A stretch of 22,582 nt of DNA, taken from the NCBI GenBank assembly GCA_937912175.1, contig CALDOU010000067.1:1-22582 (forward strand), read 5' to 3'. Position numbers and translations under genes: made by a program. Origin of the DNA: an uncultured Clostridia bacterium. Its GTDB lineage: Bacteria; Bacillota; Clostridia; Oscillospirales; Acutalibacteraceae. The notes under the pieces are model-generated. The model saw only the letters and a program-made list of their open reading frames with translations, was not told where the DNA came from and did no database searches. Below are positions 1-8,234 of this stretch, piece by piece; the first letter of the stretch is position 1; each line of letters starts with the position of its first letter.

Positions 1-151
1 TTACTTGAAATGATTTTTCTTCCATGATATTATATTGCCGTTAAATATTTTATCACTATAATCCAAAAAAGTGAACGATCGTCAACGTTTTTGGGTAAAA
101 AGTTCAAACGAGGTCAGGATAGTTCGAAAAAATTTTTATGGGAGGTAATTT

Positions 152-1597
152 ATGAAGAAAAAAACAGTTCTATTTTTTATCGTTTTTGCAGTATGTATAT
201 TGTTCGCTGTTCCTGTATACGCAGAAGGTAACAACACCTATCAGATAACTGCTAATACATATGCGCCATTTTCGGAAGACGGCAGTGATATTCTGGTTCA
301 AACAACCGGACAGTACACAAAATCGGTCAGCCCGTCGAATCGGGTAAACATATATACCGGTGGCGGTAATGCTGGTCTGAATGATGTAGAATATCGCAAA
401 GATAACATGGGACCGAACATCGCAAAGTGTGCACGAGTCACTGCGACGATCAACGGCGGTCCGGTTATTGATTACACGGGAAATCCATATATTGGCACAG
501 GTACCAAATGGAAAGATGAAGATGGTAATCCGATGCTTGCTGTTGCCGATCTCGAAGGTTCGGAGTATGTATACTCTCCGGTAGCTCGCTTTGATGCGAG
601 TACTATGGAAGATGGCTCTTCAATAGTAGTTAATTTCTACTATGAATATACTGACCAGGAAAAAGAATATAGTGCTACGAATATTTGGGAGTTTTATGAT
701 GCCAGCGGCACCAGTCTTATTTCAAAGATTACCCGGCCGGTAATGTATCCGAAGCCGGGAAAAAGCATTAAATTTGAGTCGGCATTTGAAAAAGGCGTGG
801 GATATTATCAGCTCGATGGTTATAGGATGCTCAGGTGGACTCAGTCGGTGAAGTTGATAGGTGGTACGAGCAATCCGATTATTGGTTCGGTTAATGATTA
901 TGAAGTCACAGTTCCGCCTGTAAAGGGCAAAATGCTCCATGACGATGTATCTTGCACTTATACGTTAAGTTTGCATAGTATTCCGATTACTATTGATTTA
1001 TACCTACAGCAACCCGATGGTAGCTACAAACAGGATACTGATGGAACCATAAACGATGAATTTGATGGAGCCAAAGCAAATCAGGAAGTAGATATTAGTA
1101 TGTATAAGGAATTATACCCTGATCGTGACGGCTATACCATCAATACTGATAAGTCGTTGATCAAGCAGAAGCTCATATTGACAGATCCCGATCCTGAGCA
1201 TTTTAAGATTTACTATGATCTCAAGAATTATTCGCTGACGGTACGTTTCGTGGATGAAAATAATAAAGATTTAGCTGACCCTGTAACAGGTGAATACCAA
1301 AAAGATCAGGCCTATAATATTCCGGCACCGACTGTCGATGGCTATACACCGGAAGTTCCCAACATTTCGGGTACCATGCCGGGTGAACCTACAACTCTAT
1401 TCATTCATTACACCAAAAACACAGTACCTGAAGATCCTTTGCCGGATAATGCGAATGACTCTAATAGTCCCGTCTTCCCTAATACAGGAAATATGACGTG
1501 CCTTACCGAGAGCATTAAACTTGCTTTGATGTCAATCGGAATGATCATAGCGCTTTGTGTTCTCTCAAGGCTCATAGATACGAATCTTGCTGATTAA
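152..1597 (+). CDS. Secreted MucBP-domain surface protein with degenerate sortase signal
   Basis: This 481-residue protein is probably exported and held at the cell surface. Residues 1-24 form a clear signal peptide (KKK, hydrophobic core, likely cleavage after VYA). Residues of about 359-422 resemble a MucBP repeat (VRFVDENNKDL at the start, a VDGYTP turn, IHYTK at the end), a fold found in mucin- or surface-binding proteins of Firmicutes. FPNTG at 442-446 is followed by a hydrophobic segment, which fits a variant LPXTG sorting signal. The tail after it has only one Arg instead of the usual basic cluster, so anchoring may be inefficient or purely by membrane. I do not recognise residues 25-358. 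The start is set by GGAGGT at 141-146. The gene stands alone and is visibly richer in G+C than the rest of the window, which suggests acquisition by transfer. The surface role is inferred; the ligand is unknown. Confidence 0.8.
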   Translation: MKKKTVLFFIVFAVCILFAVPVYAEGNNTYQITANTYAPFSEDGSDILVQTTGQYTKSVSPSNRVNIYTGGGNAGLNDVEYRKDNMGPNIAKCARVTATINGGPVIDYTGNPYIGTGTKWKDEDGNPMLAVADLEGSEYVYSPVARFDASTMEDGSSIVVNFYYEYTDQEKEYSATNIWEFYDASGTSLISKITRPVMYPKPGKSIKFESAFEKGVGYYQLDGYRMLRWTQSVKLIGGTSNPIIGSVNDYEVTVPPVKGKMLHDDVSCTYTLSLHSIPITIDLYLQQPDGSYKQDTDGTINDEFDGAKANQEVDISMYKELYPDRDGYTINTDKSLIKQKLILTDPDPEHFKIYYDLKNYSLTVRFVDENNKDLADPVTGEYQKDQAYNIPAPTVDGYTPEVPNISGTMPGEPTTLFIHYTKNTVPEDPLPDNANDSNSPVFPNTGNMTCLTESIKLALMSIGMIIALCVLSRLIDTNLAD

Positions 1598-1933
1598 TCA
1601 GGCTATCGCAAACAGCACAAAACAAAATGGGAAGAGCCTTGATGCTATAGTGGTAAAACCGCAATAGCCATATAATCTACCGATAAAGGTAAATCTCTAT
1701 TTCTTATAGATTTATCTAAAAGATTAACAAAAAGTCCGTAACTGCTTTTTAACAGTTACGGGCTTTCTTTATTTTATAGTATTGTTATATTAGTTTCAAA
1801 GTCTTTGATAATCCCCAAACTACTCGGAGTGGAGAATAAATGATGCCTCAATGGATGTTATCATTTTGTTATCAAAGTGGGTGGTCAAAGCTCGGAAACC
1901 CTTGATATTACTGAGGCTTTTGGTTTTCTTTTA
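1598..1933. other. Structured intergenic region abutting the guaA 3' end
   Basis: No convincing gene is seen here. The stretch holds a hairpin at 1644-1668 (10-bp stem with one mismatch, loop TAAAA), a second at 1687-1717 (AAATCT pairing with AGATTT), and a strong terminator hairpin at 1734-1763. A junction-like segment at 1845-1917 is bounded by the inverted pair GCCTCA (1845-1850) and TGAGGC (1912-1917). Inside it are direct repeats GTTATCA (1857-1863 and 1868-1874) and a related TGGTCA just after. This is consistent with the end of an integrated element at guaA, but no integrase gene is present in the window. Confidence 0.45.
1734..1777. terminator. Bidirectional rho-independent terminator between the surface gene and guaA
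   Basis: An 11-bp stem (1734-1744 with 1753-1763; core CCGTAACTG/CAGTTACGG) closes an 8-base loop. On the plus strand it is followed by a T-rich run (TTTCTTTATTTTAT), which can end the surface-protein transcript. On the minus strand the hairpin is followed by TTTTTGTT, which can end the purB-purA-glmS-guaA transcript. The convergent arrangement fits a shared terminator. Confidence 0.85.
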
Positions 1934-3484
1934 TTATTCCCACTCAATTGTTGCAGGAGGCTTAGAGGTTACATCATATACAACTCGGTTTACCCCGGAA
2001 ACCGAGTTTACTATTCGGGTGGATACTTTTTCCAGCAAATCATAGGGTATAGGAGTGAATTTTGCAGTCATAAAATCTGATGTATTAACGGCGCGTAAAG
2101 CGATTGTATATTCATAACTTCGACCATCACCCATAACGCCTACGCTTTTTATGTTGGTTAACACTGCAAAATATTGGTCAGGCATATTTTGCATTTTGGA
2201 ATTTAAAATTTCTTCACGAAATATAGCGTCTGCTTCCTTCAAGATATTAAGTTTTTCGTTTGTGATATTTCCTATTATTCTGATAGCAAGTCCCGGGCCG
2301 GGGAAGGGTTGACGATTTACAAGCGATTCCGGTATTCCGAGTTCTTTACCCACTTTTCTTACCTCGTCCTTAAAAAGGTCTCTGAGAGGTTCTATAATTC
2401 CGGAAAATTTAATGTTTGTAGGAAGCCCGCCAACGTTGTGGTGACTTTTTATTACTTCTGCATTTTCGGTTCCGCTTTCTATAACATCGGGGTAAATGGT
2501 TCCTTGACATAAAAAGTCTACGTTTTTTATTTTAAGGGATTCTTCTTCAAAAATTCTTATAAATTCTTCTCCGATATACTTTCTTTTGGTTTCAGGTTCC
2601 GAAATGTTTTCAAGCTTTTTTAAGAATCTTTCTTGAGCGTTGATTCTTATAAGGTTCATTTTAAATGTGTTTTTAAAAACATGCTCAACCTCATCGCCTT
2701 CATTTTTTCTTAAAAAGCCGTGGTCTACAAATATACAAGTCAATTGATTGCCGATTGCTTTATGTAGTAATGTTGCGGCTACCGAAGAATCCACACCGCC
2801 TGAAAGAGCACAAATTACTTTTTTATTTCCGATTTGTTTTTTTAAATTTATAATTTGATTTTCAATAAATGAGTCCATTTTCCAATTACCGCTGCATTTA
2901 CATATGTCATAGAGAAAAGTTTTTAAAATTTGTTTTCCTTCGGCAGTATGATTTACTTCCGGGTGAAATTGCACTCCAAAAAAATTTTTATTTATATTTT
3001 CCATGCACGCTATGGGGCAATGGGAGCTTTTAGCGCTTATTATAAATCCTTCGGGTACTTCGGTGATATAGTCGGTGTGACTCATCCAACATATACTTTC
3101 AGATGATAATTTTTGAGTTAAAATACTGTTTTTTGAAAAACTGACCTTAGTGTTTCCATATTCACTGTTCGGAGTTTTATCAACTTTTCCGCCAAGCATA
3201 TGTGCCATTAATTGAGCACCGTAGCAAATCCCTAAAACGGGAATTCCTAATTTAAAAATTTCTAAATCACATTTAGGGGAATTTTCGGCATATACGCTGT
3301 TGGGACCTCCGGAAAATATAATTCCTTTATAACCGGAAGATTTTATATTCGAAAAGTTTGTTTTATAGCTTTTAACTTCACAGTATACGTTGAGTTCACG
3401 AATTTTTCTGGCTATGAGTTGACTGTATTGACCGCCGAAATCTAAAACTAATATTTTTTCATCAGATAAAACTATGAATAACAC
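1934..3484 (-). CDS. guaA: GMP synthase (glutamine-hydrolysing)
   Basis: GMP synthase makes GMP from XMP, ATP and glutamine, the last step of the guanylate branch in the cytoplasm. The 516 residues match the usual length. The N-terminal class I glutamine amidotransferase domain (about 8-195) has the nucleophile Cys87 in GICYG and His174/Glu176 in QFHPE. The ATP pyrophosphatase domain follows with its PP-loop SGGVDSS at 228-234. The C-terminal dimerisation domain carries PFPGPG at 393-398 and the conserved ending KPPATIEWE. The start used is GTG at 3484, with AAAAAGGA unusually close upstream; no better in-frame start is visible, so the N-terminus is the weakest part. The gene lies 19 bases downstream of glmS and is last in the operon. 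Its 3' end is intact despite the nearby island-like junction. Confidence 0.97.
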   Translation of the reverse strand: MLFIVLSDEKILVLDFGGQYSQLIARKIRELNVYCEVKSYKTNFSNIKSSGYKGIIFSGGPNSVYAENSPKCDLEIFKLGIPVLGICYGAQLMAHMLGGKVDKTPNSEYGNTKVSFSKNSILTQKLSSESICWMSHTDYITEVPEGFIISAKSSHCPIACMENINKNFFGVQFHPEVNHTAEGKQILKTFLYDICKCSGNWKMDSFIENQIINLKKQIGNKKVICALSGGVDSSVAATLLHKAIGNQLTCIFVDHGFLRKNEGDEVEHVFKNTFKMNLIRINAQERFLKKLENISEPETKRKYIGEEFIRIFEEESLKIKNVDFLCQGTIYPDVIESGTENAEVIKSHHNVGGLPTNIKFSGIIEPLRDLFKDEVRKVGKELGIPESLVNRQPFPGPGLAIRIIGNITNEKLNILKEADAIFREEILNSKMQNMPDQYFAVLTNIKSVGVMGDGRSYEYTIALRAVNTSDFMTAKFTPIPYDLLEKVSTRIVNSVSGVNRVVYDVTSKPPATIEWE

Positions 3485-3503
3485 ATCCTTTTTATAACAT
3501 TTT

Positions 3504-5333
3504 TTATTCTACCGTTACGGATTTGGCTAAGTTTCTTGGTTTATCTATATCACAACCTCTTAATTTTGCAATGTGGTATGCCAAAATTTGCAACGGAACA
3601 ACGGCTAATGAAGGATTGGTAATATCGCAAGAGTTGGGAATATATATCACATCATCGGCTATTTGAGAAATTTTATCGGATTTATCTTGAGTTGTCAATA
3701 TTAAAACTTTGGCTCCTCTTGATTTTACTTCTCTTATATTACTTATGGTTTTATCAAACAATCCGTCATGCGTGGCGACGGCTATGACAAGAGTTTCATT
3801 ATCAATTAAAGAAATCGTTCCGTGTTTTAATTCTCCTGCGGCGTAAGCTTCTGAATGAATATAAGAAATTTCCTTTAATTTTAATGAGCCTTCCATGCAA
3901 ACCGCATAGTCGACGTTTCTTCCTATAAAGAATATTTTTTCGGTATTAAAATATTTTTTTGCTATGTTTTCTATATTTTTTGTATCTTCAAGTATGGAGG
4001 ATATTTTTTCGGGTAATTGCTCTATATTTTTAATGATTTCATTATACGTTTCATTTGAAATGTTATTTAGAATTTGACCGATATATAAAGCTAACAAATA
4101 CATAATTGAAAGTTGTGTGCTGTAAGCTTTGGTTGTAGCTACCGAAATTTCGGGCCCCGCCCAAGTATAAATAACTTCATCGGATTCGTTTGCAATGGAA
4201 CTTCCCACAACATTAACCACAGAAAGTACTTTCGCTCCTAAAGATTTTGCTTCTCTAAGTGCAGCCAAACTGTCAGCGGTTTCACCCGATTGACTGATTA
4301 TTATTACTAAATCATTTTTACCAACGATAGGGGAGCGGTAGCGGAATTCAGAAGCTAAATCTACTTCAACACATTTTTTTGAAAGCTTTTCTATAAAATA
4401 TTTTGCCACGCATCCTACATGGTACGCTGACCCGCAAGCAACGATAAATATTTTATTTAATTTTTCAAGGTATTCTTTTTTCAAAATTGTGTTATCAAAC
4501 TGAATTTGTGAATCTTTAAGACGCGGAGAAACAGTAGCTTTAATAACTTCGGGCTGTTCCATAATTTCTTTCATCATAAAGTGTTCATAGTTATTTTTTT
4601 CGGCAGCATCAACGCTCCAATTGACGGTAGTGATTGACTTTTCTATCGGATTGCCGTCAAAATCAAATAAATCTATGTTGGAATCAGTTATTACTGCAAT
4701 TTGTTTTTCTTCCGGTCTGCAAATTTTTCTGGTTTTGGATAAAACCGCAGGAATATCGGATGCAATATAATTTTCATTTTCTCCTATTCCTATTATAAGC
4801 GGACTGTCTTTTTTTGCGGCAAATAATGTGTTCGGATAATCAGTACATATTATTCCGAAAGCAAAAGAACCTTCAATCATATTTACGGCTTTTTGTATGG
4901 TTTCAAACATATTTCCGTTGTATAAATAATCCAAAAGTTGGACTGCAACTTCGGTATCGGTTTCGGATTTAAATTTAAATCCTTCATTTATTAACTTATT
5001 TTTTAAAGAAATATAGTTTTCAATTATACCATTGTGAACCAATGCTATTTTTTGTGATTGACTTACATGTGGGTGTGAATTAATGTCCGAAGGTGAACCG
5101 TGAGTTGCCCACCGTGTGTGGCCTATACCCAAAGTTGAATTTTGAGAAGAATCGGAAGGTAATGCACTTTCCAATACTTTTAAGCGACCTTGCCGTTTGG
5201 TTAATTTTATTTGTTTATTATCATAAACAGCTATTCCTGCAGAGTCATATCCTCTGTATTCCAATTTTGAAAGTCCTTGAAGCAAAAATGGTATAGCTTT
5301 ATTATTTCCTATATATCCTACTATGCCACACAT
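3504..5333 (-). CDS. glmS: Glutamine-fructose-6-phosphate aminotransferase (isomerizing)
   Basis: GlmS converts fructose 6-phosphate and glutamine to glucosamine 6-phosphate, the committed step towards UDP-GlcNAc for peptidoglycan. The 609 residues match the family length. The start MCGIVGYIG places the Ntn nucleophile at Cys2. The glutaminase domain covers about 1-220 with RGYDSAG (28-34) and GHTRWATHG (71-79). Two SIS sugar-isomerase domains follow, the first with CGSAYHVG (300-307) and SQSGETADS (348-356). The C-terminus has the conserved PRNLAKSVTVE. The start is supported by AAGGAGTG just upstream. Only 45 bases separate it from purA, so there is no room for a full glmS ribozyme. Its place in a purine operon puts two glutamine-consuming amidotransferases, GlmS and GuaA, under one promoter. 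Confidence 0.97.
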   Translation of the reverse strand: MCGIVGYIGNNKAIPFLLQGLSKLEYRGYDSAGIAVYDNKQIKLTKRQGRLKVLESALPSDSSQNSTLGIGHTRWATHGSPSDINSHPHVSQSQKIALVHNGIIENYISLKNKLINEGFKFKSETDTEVAVQLLDYLYNGNMFETIQKAVNMIEGSFAFGIICTDYPNTLFAAKKDSPLIIGIGENENYIASDIPAVLSKTRKICRPEEKQIAVITDSNIDLFDFDGNPIEKSITTVNWSVDAAEKNNYEHFMMKEIMEQPEVIKATVSPRLKDSQIQFDNTILKKEYLEKLNKIFIVACGSAYHVGCVAKYFIEKLSKKCVEVDLASEFRYRSPIVGKNDLVIIISQSGETADSLAALREAKSLGAKVLSVVNVVGSSIANESDEVIYTWAGPEISVATTKAYSTQLSIMYLLALYIGQILNNISNETYNEIIKNIEQLPEKISSILEDTKNIENIAKKYFNTEKIFFIGRNVDYAVCMEGSLKLKEISYIHSEAYAAGELKHGTISLIDNETLVIAVATHDGLFDKTISNIREVKSRGAKVLILTTQDKSDKISQIADDVIYIPNSCDITNPSLAVVPLQILAYHIAKLRGCDIDKPRNLAKSVTVE

Positions 5334-5378
5334 ATTTATTACACTCCTTATATTATAGTAATTTTATTATACACTTAT

Positions 5379-6656
5379 TTATTTAAAAATCACATTGTTT
5401 CTTGATGGACCGTTGGAAACTATGCTGATGGGAATTCCAATATAATTTTCGGCAAACTCGATATAGTTTTTACATTCAATAGGTAGGTCAGAATAATTTG
5501 TGATTTTGGAAATATCACATTTCCATCCGGGTAAAACTTCATAAACGGGTTTTGCGTGCCTTAATTTATATGGAGCCGGGAAGTTTTGAGTTATTTTGCC
5601 GTCAATTTCATATCCCGTGCAAACTTTTATTTCATCTAAATATCCCAAAGTGTCTAAAACGGTAAAAGCAATATGCGTTGCCCCTTGAACCCTGCATCCG
5701 TATCTTGTGGCAACCAAATCAAGCCATCCCATTCTGCGGGGGCGTCCGGTTGTTGCTCCGTATTCTCCGCAATCTCCGCCACGGCGTCTTAATTCTTCGG
5801 CTTCATCTCCGAATATTTCACTTACAAATTCTCCTGCACCAACCGCACTCGAATAAGCTTTTACCACGGTAATTATTTCTTTAATTTTATAAGGCGGAAT
5901 ACCTGCACCGACTGCGCCATATCCTGCGATTGTGTTGGAAGAGGTGACCATTGGATATATTCCGAAATCGTTGTCCTTAAGAGCGCCTAATTGACCTTCC
6001 AAAAGTATGTTTTTGTCATTTTTCACTGCATTGTACATAAAGTCAAAAGTGTCAGCTACAAATGGCTTTAGAACTTTCTTGTAATGCATTAATTTTTCTA
6101 AAATTTCATTGATATTTAATTCGGGTTTATTGTACAAATTCTTTAGTATTACATTTTTAACCTCAAGAATACCTTTAACATGTTCTTGAAGCTCTTTTTC
6201 ATCGCCGAAAAGTTCTCCTACAGAGATACCTGTTTTTGCTACTTTATCGGAATAAAATGGTGCAATTCCGGATTTGGTTGACCCAAATTTTTTTGAAAAA
6301 AGTCTTTCTTCTTCATAAACATCAAAGAGTTTATGATACGGCATAACTATTTGAGTTCTTTCTGAAATCAAAAGATTGGGTGTAGGGACGCCTGCATCTT
6401 TTAGCATGTTTAATTCATTTTCTAAATTTTCCACACTAAGTGCTACTCCGTTGCCAATTACATTTGTAATGTTTTGGTAAAAAACTCCGGATGGAAGTTG
6501 ATGTAATGCAAACTTTCCGTAATTGTTTATAATTGTGTGTCCTGCGTTACTTCCGCCTTGAAATCTTACTACTATGTCGGATTCACCGGCAAGAAAATCG
6601 GTAATTTTACCTTTTCCTTCATCGCCCCAGTTGGCGCCTACTATTGCTTTTATCAA
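5379..6656 (-). CDS. purA: Adenylosuccinate synthetase
   Basis: PurA joins IMP and aspartate using GTP to form adenylosuccinate, the first committed step to AMP. The start GANWGDEGKGK (GTP loop with catalytic Asp at 12), the GSNAGHT motif with His40, ATTGRPRRMGWLD, and the terminal SNGPSRNNVIF all match the family, and the length of about 425 residues is normal. I place the start at TTG 6656 because GGAG (6665-6668) lies exactly 8 bases upstream. The alternative GTG at 6665 overlaps that ribosome binding site and would add three residues. It follows purB after a gap of about 24 bases, so both AMP-branch enzymes are made together. Confidence 0.96.
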   Translation of the reverse strand: MIKAIVGANWGDEGKGKITDFLAGESDIVVRFQGGSNAGHTIINNYGKFALHQLPSGVFYQNITNVIGNGVALSVENLENELNMLKDAGVPTPNLLISERTQIVMPYHKLFDVYEEERLFSKKFGSTKSGIAPFYSDKVAKTGISVGELFGDEKELQEHVKGILEVKNVILKNLYNKPELNINEILEKLMHYKKVLKPFVADTFDFMYNAVKNDKNILLEGQLGALKDNDFGIYPMVTSSNTIAGYGAVGAGIPPYKIKEIITVVKAYSSAVGAGEFVSEIFGDEAEELRRRGGDCGEYGATTGRPRRMGWLDLVATRYGCRVQGATHIAFTVLDTLGYLDEIKVCTGYEIDGKITQNFPAPYKLRHAKPVYEVLPGWKCDISKITNYSDLPIECKNYIEFAENYIGIPISIVSNGPSRNNVIFK

Positions 6657-6680
6657 AGTTATCACTCCATGGTTTAATTT

Positions 6681-8117
6681 TTAAACCGTTACTAAATTAT
6701 CAGTAAAGATTTGTTGTTCGTTTTTATGATTGTCAAGGAAGGGCATGACGATTTCTTTAATGTATTCTTCGGTTTGTTCGGGAGCTCTTCCGATGTAATT
6801 TTTTGGATTTTGGATTTTTTCTTTTTGTTTTTCGGAAAGTATAAAATCTTTATCGTTTAATATGTTTTTCAACAAATTATTGTTATTTCCGTACTTTTTA
6901 ATGGATTCAGACTCTTTCATGGAATATTGCCTTATTTTTTCATGAAGTATTTGTCTGTCTCCGCCGGATTTGACTGCCTCCATTAATATTGTTTCGGTGG
7001 ACATAAACTGAAGTTCGTTATTTAAATGATTTTCTATAACTTTTTCGTTTACGACTAATCCGTCCGCTACATTAATATATATATTTAAAACTCCGTCCAA
7101 TGTCAAGAAAGATTCCGCGAGGGTTAATCTTCTATTTGCAGAATCATCCAAAGTGCGTTCAAACCATTGTGTAGAGGCAGTTAAAGGTGCATTTAAAGAT
7201 TGAGTTATTATATATCTGCAAAGTGAGGCAATTCTTTCGCACCTCATGGGGTTTCTTTTATAAGGCATAGCCGATGAACCGATTTGTTTAGATTGAAAGG
7301 GTTCTTCTATTTCTTTTAAATGTTGTAATAGGCGTATGTCATTTGAAAATTTTGCTGCACTTTGAGCCATCAAGCTAAGGGCGTTGAGAACTATGCTGTC
7401 AATTTTTCTGGTATAAGTTTGACCGGAAACATCAAAACATTTTTCATATCCCATTTTTTGAGCAATTTTTATTTCCAAATCTTTTACTTTTTGGTGGTCC
7501 CCGTTAAATAAAGCCAAAAAACTTGCTTGAGTGCCGGTTGTTCCTTTGCAACCTAATAATTTGAGAGAGTTTTGCGCATGGTTCAGTGACTCTATGTCTA
7601 TCATTAAATCTTGAATCCATAAAGTGGCCCTTTTGCCTACGGTTGTTGGTTGAGCGGCCTGAAAATGAGTATAGGCTAAAGTTGGTAAATCTTTATATTT
7701 AAGGGCAAAATCGGTAAGTAAGCGTATAACTTTAATTACTTTTGATTTTATTATATTTAACGCTTGGTTCATTATTATAATATCGGTATTATCTCCCACA
7801 AAGCAAGAAGTAGCCCCCAAATGAATAATAGGAGCGGCTGACGGACATTGCTTCCCGAAAGCATATACATGAGACATTACATCGTGCCGTATTTCTTTTT
7901 CTTTTTTTTCTGCATCTTCATAGTTTATGTTTTCTGCATTTTTTTTAAGTTCCTGTATTTGTTCTTCGGATATCGGTAACCCCAATTCTTTTTCCGATTC
8001 CGCTAAAGCTATCCAAAGTTTTCTCCATAATTTAAATTTATTTTCTTCAGAAAATATGTAATTCATTTGGGAACTTGCATATCTTGTGGATAGAGGAGAA
8101 GTATATATATTTTTCAA
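6681..8117 (-). CDS. purB: Adenylosuccinate lyase
   Basis: PurB acts twice in purine synthesis, releasing fumarate from SAICAR and from adenylosuccinate. It belongs to the fumarase/aspartase superfamily. Visible features are YTSPLSTRYAS near the N-terminus, the catalytic segment THFQAAQPTT (150-159), and the superfamily signature loop GSSAMPYKRNP (280-290). The start chosen is TTG at 8117, preceded by GGAGG with a 7-base spacer. This removes 20 unconserved residues that an upstream ORF extension would add, and it matches the usual N-terminus of the family. The protein is 478 residues long. It is the first gene of the purB-purA-glmS-guaA operon and has its own promoter about 70-100 bases upstream. 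Confidence 0.95.
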   Translation of the reverse strand: MKNIYTSPLSTRYASSQMNYIFSEENKFKLWRKLWIALAESEKELGLPISEEQIQELKKNAENINYEDAEKKEKEIRHDVMSHVYAFGKQCPSAAPIIHLGATSCFVGDNTDIIIMNQALNIIKSKVIKVIRLLTDFALKYKDLPTLAYTHFQAAQPTTVGKRATLWIQDLMIDIESLNHAQNSLKLLGCKGTTGTQASFLALFNGDHQKVKDLEIKIAQKMGYEKCFDVSGQTYTRKIDSIVLNALSLMAQSAAKFSNDIRLLQHLKEIEEPFQSKQIGSSAMPYKRNPMRCERIASLCRYIITQSLNAPLTASTQWFERTLDDSANRRLTLAESFLTLDGVLNIYINVADGLVVNEKVIENHLNNELQFMSTETILMEAVKSGGDRQILHEKIRQYSMKESESIKKYGNNNNLLKNILNDKDFILSEKQKEKIQNPKNYIGRAPEQTEEYIKEIVMPFLDNHKNEQQIFTDNLVTV

Positions 8118-8189
8118 GTAATATCCTCCGAAAGTATATTTAAAATTATTTTGTATTGCTCGGTTCAAAAAAAGCAATCAAACTAATAT

Positions 8190-8218
8190 ATTATATAATA
8201 TTATAGATTTTTTTTCAA
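8190..8218 (-). promoter_or_regulatory. Sigma-A type promoter of the purB-purA-glmS-guaA operon
   Basis: On the minus strand, TTGAAA (8213-8218) and TATAAT (8190-8195) are separated by exactly 17 bases. Transcription would begin near 8183, giving a leader of about 65 bases before the purB TTG start. I see no purine riboswitch or PurBox-like palindrome in the leader. Confidence 0.75.
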
Positions 8219-8234
8219 TTGTACTTTAATTCTA

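Noticed and set aside
1851..2080. Two short plus-strand frames crossing the guaA end
   Set aside because: They run antisense into guaA. The part before 1930 might be a remnant of an integrase tail, but nothing alignable remains.
5334..5378. glmS ribozyme upstream of glmS
   Set aside because: The 45-base gap is far too short and is AT-rich without the ribozyme core.
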